Assembly (NCBI RefSeq): GCF_021869535.1
Contig: NW_026262582.1
Span: forward strand, 56,680,851-56,744,850
DNA length: 64,000 nt
DNA from: Mytilus californianus
Lineage: Eukaryota; Mollusca; Bivalvia; Mytilida; Mytilidae
Reading direction: 5' to 3'
A model generated the notes under the pieces. It did not search any database. It was not told where the DNA came from and saw only the letters and a program-made list of their open reading frames with translations. Below, in pieces: positions 56,179 through 64,000 of the stretch; position 1 is the first letter of the stretch, and each line of letters begins with the position of its first letter. Position numbers and translations under genes: made by a program.

Positions 56179-56448
56179 GCGGTGACTATAAACAATTTTG
56201 ATTTACAACTTACTAACAACGGAAGCAACAACGCTGGAACTATGTGTCCGTCAGAAAATTTTACTTTCGTAGCTATAGTTACAATTCCCGTTGGTACATA
56301 TGATGTCAAAGTCGAAATCAACACAACGTTTACTACATCACGCGCTGTTTATCAGATAACCAATATAAACATTGAAAGCATTGGATCCAACTTAAAAACC
56401 AGTATATTACCTATTTCTACTGAAACCTCAAGTTTTGGAAACAACGAG
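56179..56448 (+). CDS. Host gene exon 5: module half A, copy 1
   Basis: This 270-bp phase-0 exon (90 codons) starts with AVTINNFDLQLTNNGSNN and runs through ENFTFVAIVTIPVGTYDVKV, SRAVYQITNINIESIGSN and ends at a GTAGGT donor. It aligns along its length with exon 7, sharing the (F)xFxxxVTIPxGxxDxxV core, and has identical length. The beta-strand pattern and position resemble DUF11-like or Ig-like extracellular repeats, but I cannot name the family. Several N-x-T/S sites suggest N-glycosylation. Confidence 0.85.
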
Positions 56449-57765
56449 GTAGGTTATTTCCTGTTCAGCTTAGTTGCACCATTCAATCTGTAACAAGTGA
56501 ATATAAATCTTATTTATTTTACCTTATGACATTATGCTCCTTGTAGCCAGATTATTTTTTTCGAGTGCAGGTAGTAAGGATGTACCGGTTTTCTACAGAA
56601 AATACCAAACAAAAGCAGAATATGGCATATGAAATAAAAAGTTAGGCATTTTCAAAATTACAGCAAATTTCTACCTCTGAAAACGACACTCTTGGATTTT
56701 CCTCTTTTACTTTGGATTGCCTTTTTTGTTATTTCCTATCAATAAGAAATAATACAGGTCAGGTGATAAATTTTCCCTGACAAAAGCAATAGCTATAGTA
56801 GATACTACTAGTAGTTTTGAGAACAATATATGCATGGTGTAAACGGAAAATAAAACTAATAAACTGCACAAAAATTGTAAATATCTGCGGTTATGGTCTT
56901 AATCAAAGAGTCCAACATCTCAATACAATTAAGTATTTCTTTTCGTCGCAATTTCTCCAAAATGCTGATGAACTAGTCTAATTCCTTAATTGGTTTCATC
57001 ACGTGTGATGGTGGTCACTTTGTTTATTTTTTTACATTTTCTATTTTTTGGGGGATATTTTTTATCGATAGTTCCTTAAATATTTCTCTGAGATCGACTA
57101 TGTAAATGTCGGGTCTCTCTCTGTTTCTAGTATGTGTCGAAATACAAAAAGACCCTTTGTTTTAAAAATTCTGTGAAATAACTTGACATAGTGTTTTCTT
57201 TCAGTCTATATTTGATTAATATGCAATAAACTTATTTTAGTCTAGATATTCCCAATAGCCTAAAAATCTCGTACCTATTCAGATACACACGTTGTACTAA
57301 TATTTCCAATATACCTGAACTTGAGTAGACGACGAACCCAAGGGAAGCTTGTCTCGTTAGACACGAAATAACAGAAACAGTACCATACTATACAGGACAT
57401 GAATTATTATTTTTTAGGGAATTTACTTACACTTCTTGTTACGAAGAAGTCCTTATTTAAAGCTTTGGAACAACCTTAAAAAAGAGGCAAAAGATACCAA
57501 AGGGTATTAAAACTCATCAGTCGAAAATAAACGCCATGGCAAAAAAGAAAAAGACCAAAACACAAGCAACTGTACACAAAACACAACATAGAAAAGTAAA
57601 GACTGAGCAACACGAACCTTACCAAAAACCGGGGTGATCTCAGGTACTCTTGGAGGGTAAGCAGATCCTGCTCTACATGTAGCAACCGTCGTGTTGCTCA
57701 TGATAAGTCCGAACCCGGGCATAGGTCTAATTCGGTAGGTCATAAACTGCAACATTTAATTATAG
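56449..57765. other. Intron 5 of the host gene
   Basis: A bivalve repeat with GGTGATCTCAGGTACTCTTG and GGGTAAGCAGATCCTGCTCT lies at about 57480-57730, just before the acceptor. No further coding sequence is seen. Confidence 0.5.
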
Positions 57766-57978
57766 GTTGATTCTGCTGTTATTGACTTTGGAAGAATTAC
57801 TAACAACGGAACGGATATGACAACACTTCAGCTAAGTCAATTATCAATCATATTCACGCTGCAAGTTTTGGGAAATAGCGAAATAACAGATGGTGAATTG
57901 TATAACGTCACATCAACTGTGGTCCATACTAATGGTACCATAATGGATAGCACTTCGTTAAGAGCAAAGCTGATAACG
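57766..57978 (+). CDS. Host gene exon 6: module half B, copy 1
   Basis: This 213-bp phase-0 exon (71 codons) follows acceptor TTAATTATAG and ends at GTAAAT. It encodes VDSAVIDFGRITNNGTDMTT, LQLSQLSIIFTLQVLGN and DGELYNVTSTVVHTNGTI. It matches exon 8 (213 bp) in DFGxxTNxGxDxTxxQxSQ. Together with exon 5 it makes one 161-residue extracellular module. Confidence 0.85.
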
Positions 57979-58789
57979 GTAAATATTCGTTAGTAATATT
58001 TTTGCCACAGGCATTTCATTGTTGAAATAATTCTTCTTTTACAGGTTTTGTGGGTGTAAGAACAAATTTACTGTAACACTATCAACAAAGATTTTTTATT
58101 CAGTTGTTAATATTAAATTCTCCGTACTCAAATAAAAACAATCTCTTATAATAACTTCTATTTACGAACCGCCAATGCTTTGTGTCTTTTCTTTAATATT
58201 TTATACCTTTTGCCTCTGAACTTTTAACCTTGACAGTTCCTGATGGTTTGGCACCATTCATTCATCTTTTGTGGGGGCTAAGGATTTTTCACTGGACTTA
58301 TGTTGTTCAGCTTCAATATAAACTTATATTTTCAATGTATTTTTCATTTTTTATTTACTAATTTTCAATAGAAACAAACGTTTTTTGTTCACTTCAAACT
58401 TGAAACTAACATGATTTTTCATGAAATTTAAATCAAACACTCAAAAAGAAAAACACCTACACGCACAAAAGATGAATGAACGATGCCTTATCCCATGTAA
58501 TGGTTCTGAAAATATGATGTGTCTTTAAACCCATGGTTTATTTGGTCTTTCTGTTCTGATGTTTAAAATTAAAAAAAAAACATACAAAACTTACAAAGGC
58601 CAGAGGCTCCTGACTTGGGACAGGCGCAAAAATGCAGCGGGGTTAAACATGTTTTGTGAGATCTCAAACCTCCCCTATATTTCTAACCAATTTAGAATAA
58701 ACAAACACAGCGCAATACGGAATAGATAAGTCTACATACCTATGTTGTTGCCAACAATTTCATATTGGATGCTTAAATGCTGATTTATA

Positions 58790-60550
58790 TATTTGCTACG
58801 CATGTTTTGACAGCAACAAACAACACGCTCAAAACATTTCTCTTTATCAAAATTCTGAACCAGTAAAAATTAATACATCGGCAAAACAAAACTTGCCTGC
58901 GTTACCAGATTCTACAAAAATAGGGGTGACCCTACACACCCCGGTCAGCAGTATAATCCATAGTAGACCGTCCATCATTCTTGATAACAACTCAGCAACA
59001 CAACAAACTATACCTGATATACAGCAAGATACATCTGATAAATTGAAAGACATACGTCAGCTAGAACAGAAAGTGAAAAAGAAGGAAGAACAACTTAAAA
59101 TCAAAGAGGCTATGATCAATGATGACTTTAAAGAAAAAGAACAGATCATTGAGAGACTATTCAAAGCAGAAAATAGAAATTTTGAACTTGAGCAGACTAT
59201 CAAAACTTTAAACCGAAGAATCTCCATATTGGAAACACAATCTATTCAACAGACTAAGGAACCTAAGTTTCCACCACAAAACAACTGTACAAAAATTCAA
59301 CTGACGAACTAATTGTTGGTGTCCGAGATAAAGTGACCCATTTTGTTCTATCAAAAATTGACAACGAACTTTTCACAGAATGATCATGCTAAATATAACC
59401 CAGTAATAGCTGTTATCTCAGAACCTATGAGAAATAATTCCAACCTAAATCAACCAAGTTCACAAAATATCAATTCGACACCAACAGTAAATAGCTCAAA
59501 CAGTGACAACAACCATTCGGATAGAATTCAACATCATGTAGAGACTTGCTATGCCAACGGATATGAGGAAAACCATGTTCAATATAATACTACTCCACTT
59601 CAAACTTTACGGAAAACTGGGGCACAGCATTCTGTCAGAGCGCAAATAAGGACGACCCCAGAATTACAACAGTTAATACCGTGTATTCCACCAAATCAAA
59701 ACCAACATCCACTTCAAGGCACAATTGTGAAGCTTGACTTCCTATCTTTTATACTACACCGATAAGTGAATCAGACATTTTTTCATACAGAATAGGCCAA
59801 AATCACAGAATCAGCTGATTGATACAATAGACAGTACACAAAAGGACGGTCATAATGTACATAGTGTAACTAATATTGATATAAACAATAAAACTGCCAA
59901 ACTTTTAATTTTCAACTGTAAAATCATTTTTAACATGTGGGCCATTTTTTGCTGAAGCTACTAAATATTTTGATATATGTCTGATACAAGAGCACTGGTT
60001 ATTGGTGTAGGAAAATCAATAGATGAGAGAGAGAAAATTCCTCCATCACATATGCTAAGAGGAAACGTTGGTGTTGCAATACTCTGGAAGAAAGAACTGA
60101 ATCATCTGATCACCCCCTTGCCTATAGGAAACGAAAGAATTCAATGCGTCGAAATGAAAGAAACAACTAACAAATTACTATTTGTATCTATTGACATGCC
60201 ATGTAGAAGCTAAAATAATAACACAGCTGAATTTCATGAATGCATTGATATATTATATGAAATTAAGCAATCATTTGGACCAACGCATACAATTATTATT
60301 GGAGGAGATTTTTAATAAAAACCTACTTGTTACCTCCAATAACAAAAAAAAAGCAAATATATTTCTGAATTTATAAATCAAAGTCACTTGAAAAACCCAG
60401 AATGTAGAAGACTTTTATACACTTAAACGGTAAAGACTGTACTGCAATTGATTAATCTTGTATCCTGGGCACTTTAGTGAAAATATCTTACATATTAGAA
60501 GACTAGAAACAACAAGTAACATTTCTGATCATTATCCAGTTTGTGCCAAT
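58790..60550 (+). pseudogene. Decayed LINE: ORF1-like coiled coil and endonuclease domain
   Basis: The frame at 58893-59312 encodes a charged heptad-rich region (LEQKVKKKEEQLKIKEAMIN and LEQTIKTLNRRISILETQ). After breaks, 59343-59765 is Asn/Gln/Ser-rich. From 59977 the frame reads GNVGVAILWKKELNHLITPL and ERIQCVEMKETTNKLLFVSI. Then, in shifted frames, TIIIGGDF follows near 60290 and ISDHYPVCANV near 60515. The last blocks are the GDFN and SDHxPV signatures of LINE AP-type endonucleases. No reverse transcriptase follows, so the copy is incomplete. Confidence 0.7.
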
Positions 60551-61279
60551 GTCAAATTGTGTTTCTCAATGAAACCGACGCAAGGTCTAAGAAGCTTTTT
60601 CCACTTAAAAACATAAAATCAATTATAGCAAGTTCTTTCCAAACGTCAATGGCATTTATCTAAAATTTGAATGCTTCTTTTTGAAATTTTATTTGGGTGT
60701 TGACCTAAGTACATTTTGTATCGAGAGCGCTTCATACTAAAAATGTGCGCACGTTCAACGCGTTTACAGCCCTACAAAGTTTAAAGAAAACATTAAATAT
60801 AATTAAGTTTAAGGTAGTATTGCAACCATTAGAATGCGAGTTAAATCAAGCCTTTTGTTTGTTGTTCTTTGCATCGTTTTAATGTTGTAATAAATGGCAC
60901 GTACTGTCATATATCGGTTGCATTTTATATGGTAATAAAAATTTAACTTCTGGAATGCCTTAGCCAATCAAAATTTCGGATTCTTATTTAACTTCTATAT
61001 AATGTAATTATTTGAGAATTGAATTCTTATTTTTATTATTTTATTGGGGCGTAAAAGCGTTGACCGAAGCACATTTTGTATGAACCGTTCTGCGCTTCAT
61101 TTTAAAATGTGCACTATCAACGCTTTAACAACCCTATAAAATTATAAAAAGAAGCATTTAATTCATATACTTACATTTTATGCTACAACCATGAAATTAA
61201 AAGTCGTTTGTTTTTCAATGCATTATTTTAACAACGTCACGTATAGCACGTGCAGTCATAAGCTAGCTGTTGTATTTTA

Positions 61280-61440
61280 GGGAGCTACCATTTGATTTTT
61301 ATGGGGGGCTAAGATGAAATTTGAAAAATAAGGCAGGACAGGAGTTTTGAGTTAAAAAAAGGCAGGATGAGCAACTTGGCAAAAAAAAAAAGGCCCCCCC
61401 CCCCCCCCCCCCCCCCCATAAAAATCAAATAGTAGCTCCC
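61280..61440. mobile_element. 161-bp hairpin MITE, PIF/Harbinger-like
   Basis: Ends GGGAGCTACCATTTGATTTT and AAAATCAAATAGTAGCTCCC are inverted copies. TTA occurs directly outside both (61277-61279 and 61441-61443), the target duplication typical of PIF/Harbinger elements. The interior holds A runs and a 25-bp C run, which are prone to sequencing error. Confidence 0.75.
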
Positions 61441-62768
61441 TTATACGGAAATAAAATATGATATTGAAGTGCCTTGCGAGTGTTGTCAGTTAAGCAAATT
61501 AACAGATTCTAATGAAACATACATATAATGTAATTATATAAATGTATATTCAAGTGTTCCGTAGTTATTTCAAATATGCCAATAATTATATTGTTCCGCA
61601 TGTTCAGCATTTTTAGACAATTTAAATCTTTTTTTTATGATAACGTATGCACAATTCATCATTAACTATTCTCAGATTTAATAACTTTAGTTATCTAAAG
61701 TGAAACTTACGCATTGACAGTCACATAAAACACCAGAGACCGTATTCCAACAAAATCGTCTGTCCATTCATCTACAGGAATCTTCACTAATGGGGAGAGA
61801 AACGAACATAGTAATGTTAACTCACTTTGATAAAAAACATACAAAATCAGAAGGAAGTTGAACCTTAATAGTGAATTGTAAATGATAAATTTTGTATCTG
61901 AAAGGTAATACATAGTTTTCTTTAGATATAATTTTTGTTTTTTGGTTTTGGATGTTTGTCATTTTTTTAAAATTTGAATTTTGCAGTTAAAATCCATCTT
62001 TAAGCATTCATAATTTGGTAACATGTTAAACTATACGATGCAATGCTGTGAAAAAGTTCACATTTGAATAGATGATAAACTGCAAATTTTACAAAGTCCC
62101 TTGTCTCAGATTATTTTCAACTATACAGTGTTATATAAAGGTATACAGGTAAAAAAAAAATCGGCGACTAGTGTCTGTGGAATTTTAGCAGAGATTAAAA
62201 GACTTGTTGAATGTGGCTGTGTGTTAAGTGAACTCAACAGAAATTGACCTAAACATTTTACTGGAATGTTAAAGGGAGGGTTGAGTGTCTACTGATATGC
62301 ATAACCCCACCATATTTTTATGTGACTGTCCCACGCTAGGAGCTTGTAATTCAGAGGTTATCCGCGTTGTTTCCCGTATGTAAAACTTACTTTTCTTTAT
62401 TGTTTGTAGCATATAAAATCGAGTCAATGCTTTTATATCTTTTTAATTGTTTCACATTATGTCACGTCAGAGCCTTTTGTTAACTTACGGTACAGTATGG
62501 GTTTTGCCCTTGGTTGAGGCCGTACGGTGACCTATACTTGTTTATATCCTCGGCATTTGTAATTGGTCTCTGGTTGATTGTTGTCTCATTGGCAAGCACA
62601 CCACATGTCCTTATTATTTGCAATATCCGTATTTGATAGCTTTATCACATCAATAAAAAAGACAGTACCAATTCTTGTAAGAAGTGCGAATTCTACAAAG
62701 TGACAGAAACTTACAATTTTGACAATACCCATATCTGCATTTATTAATTGCATTTTTGTTTATTTTAG

Positions 62769-63038
62769 CTCATGTTGATCAATGATTTTTCCGTCTCCTT
62801 AAACATCACAGGAGGCGAACAGCCAGAGTCTTTGACTCCAGGAGATACTTTCACTTTTGATGTCATCATAACTGTTCCTATTGGTTCATTTGATTTCAAT
62901 GTTACAATAGATTCCTCTGTAACCAGCAGTAGAGCAGTCCTGCACATATCTAGTCTTGTTGTAGCAGCTGTAGGAACTAATTTCAACACATCAGTTACCC
63001 CAATCATTGAAGATTATCCGACTTTTTACGGCTTTGAG
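62769..63038 (+). CDS. Host gene exon 7: module half A, copy 2
   Basis: The 270-bp phase-0 exon starts LMLINDFSVSLNITGGEQ and carries LTPGDTFTFDVIITVPIG, SFDFNVTIDSSVTSSRAV and ends at GAG|GTATTT. It equals exon 5 in length and aligns without gaps, including the SRAV...IxxxxVxxxGxN(F/L)xTSxxP stretch. The TPGDTFTF...VPxG pattern recalls DUF11-like repeats. Confidence 0.85.
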
Positions 63039-63661
63039 GTATTTTATGTCCTTCACAGTACTGAAAAACGGGTTCTAAACAGAACAGTTAAAATCGTGCA
63101 AGATAAAGTTATCTTGAAATTTTTTAAATCATCTCTTACAAGCCTACAAAGAGAAGAAAGAGTAACTACATATGCATTTGAATTCAAACCAGCCTTTTGT
63201 AGGTTTAAAGAGTATAATAATACACAACAGTTTTTTTTGACAATAAAGTAAAGTATATTTTCTGTCCATAATTAACAGGAGTATCGTTGTCTGAATGTCA
63301 AAGACTACTTTCTGGTTGTGGTTTGTTAAGAATGTTTTATTATCTGTTGGCGGTAGATCTTATGTTTGTCGGGCAATGATTGATTGTATTATTTTTACTA
63401 TTATTAATTTATGCATTGAATACTCTATTTTCTCAATATTTTAATGCTGTTAATTGATTTGAAAGCTACTTCTTGAAAACAAACATGAACTTAGTTAAGA
63501 TATCAACACATTCCGATATTTGTTGGCTGCTTTACCAAAACACTGAACGTAAGGTATGAATATATAAAATGGGTGTATGGTGTCTTAAGCAGTGGTGGAT
63601 ATATAAAATGGGTGTATGGTGTCTTAAGCAGTGGTTCCTCATATTATCTCAACTATTTCAG
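63039..63661. other. Intron 7 of the host gene
   Basis: Short intron with a 41-bp direct duplication (ATATAAAATGGGTGTATGGT plus flank) at about 63560-63635 just before the acceptor ACTATTTCAG. No other feature. Confidence 0.6.
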
Positions 63662-63874
63662 ACGGATTCAAAGACAGTAATATTTGGTACAGTAACTAAT
63701 ACAGGTTCAGACATTACTATGATACAGCCAAGTCAAATTACGTTGAGTTTCATAGCAGATGTTATACATAATGTAGAAATAAAATCTGGAAATGTCTATA
63801 ATGTAAGCGTATACCTGAACAGTGGGATCGGGAGTAAGATAGACATGGTGGAATTGATATCAGATTGGAGTAAA
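63662..63874 (+). CDS. Host gene exon 8: module half B, copy 2
   Basis: The 213-bp phase-0 exon encodes TDSKTVIFGTVTNTGSDITM, IQPSQITLSFIADVIHN and SGNVYNVSVYLNSGIGSK. The donor GTATGT follows 63874. It matches exon 6 in length and in the FGxxTNxGxD and GxxYNVxxxxxxxxG blocks. The gene must continue beyond the window, probably with more A/B pairs. Confidence 0.83.
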
Positions 63875-64000
63875 GTATGTTATTCTGATTTATACCTATT
63901 TTTAAAGCATCTAGAGAAGTACACAAATGATGCCTATATATATATCTTAAGATTTCCATTGTGTTTTGTTTCTAAATGAGTTTTTTCAGTAAAAACATTG

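Larger units (their letters stand above)
57979..62768. other. Intron 6 of the host gene, with LINE relic and MITE
   Basis: The 4.8-kb intron holds a bivalve repeat at about 58600-58690, a LINE relic at 58790-60550, two diverged copies of a GGTGTTGACCTAAGTACATT/GCGTTGACCGAAGCACATT block near 60690 and 61055 (a third near 21520), the hairpin MITE at 61280-61440 and a bivalve repeat ending at 62620. It ends TTTATTTTAG. Confidence 0.6.

Overview
The window looks like a bivalve mollusc genome, most likely a mussel (Mytilus-like). It is AT-rich and intron-rich, it carries dispersed repeats I associate with bivalves, and its reading frames are scattered relics of mobile elements. There are no bacterial operons, rRNA genes or CRISPR arrays. 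The species call is inference from repeat style; no search was run.

Host gene. A multi-exon plus-strand gene spans the window. Eight exons fit together by splice phase: a signal-peptide exon (13090-13147), two Cys-rich/EGF-like exons (17044-17149, 24866-24957), a cadherin-like exon (54615-55129) ending in an RSKR furin-type site, then two copies of an exon pair of exactly 270 and 213 bp (56179-56448 with 57766-57978; 62769-63038 with 63662-63874). The gene runs off the right edge. All other material between 13 and 64 kb lies in its introns. Immediately after the EGF exon, its last 49 bp, which form the junction between exon end and GTAAGT donor, have been amplified into a 3.7-kb array of roughly 75 decayed copies.

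Polinton/Maverick (adintovirus-like) element. Intron 3 holds a complete-ended element at 33099-50163, with a 6-bp target duplication CCTATG and diverged terminal inverted repeats. Its genes are: a zinc/SAP-motif protein, protein-primed family B DNA polymerase (broken), adenain-like protease (one stop), a fibre-like coiled-coil protein, a minus-strand island (integrase fragment, PLA2-like protein, zinc-ribbon relic), A32-like packaging ATPase (one stop), a second zinc-motif protein, a conserved 279-aa protein, a core-like basic protein, major-capsid and penton candidates, two membrane/minor-virion-like proteins, and a terminal minus-strand protein. Most plus-strand genes are joined by a compact TATAAATAAATG signal that merges upstream stop, polyadenylation signal, TATA-like box and downstream ATG. 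The copy is decayed and interrupted by a 4.5-kb transposon (44687-49157), which itself holds a SINE-like repeat split by a MITE.

Other regions. Positions 1 to about 7000 hold a second, more decayed Polinton on the minus strand. It is interrupted by a fragment of another polymerase-like gene and by a 1.8-kb element with 466-bp direct repeats. Positions 7-13 kb hold interstitial TTAGGG-type repeats, bivalve repeats and a Penelope-like GIY-YIG relic with a 44-bp tandem expansion. Introns 1 and 2 hold MITEs and a 25-bp satellite-like array. At 50847-53553 lies a 2.7-kb minus-strand LTR element (LTRs 236 bp, TTGG duplication, PBS and PPT) whose only recognisable cargo is a frameshifted SGNH-hydrolase-like ORF. 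Intron 6 has a decayed LINE.
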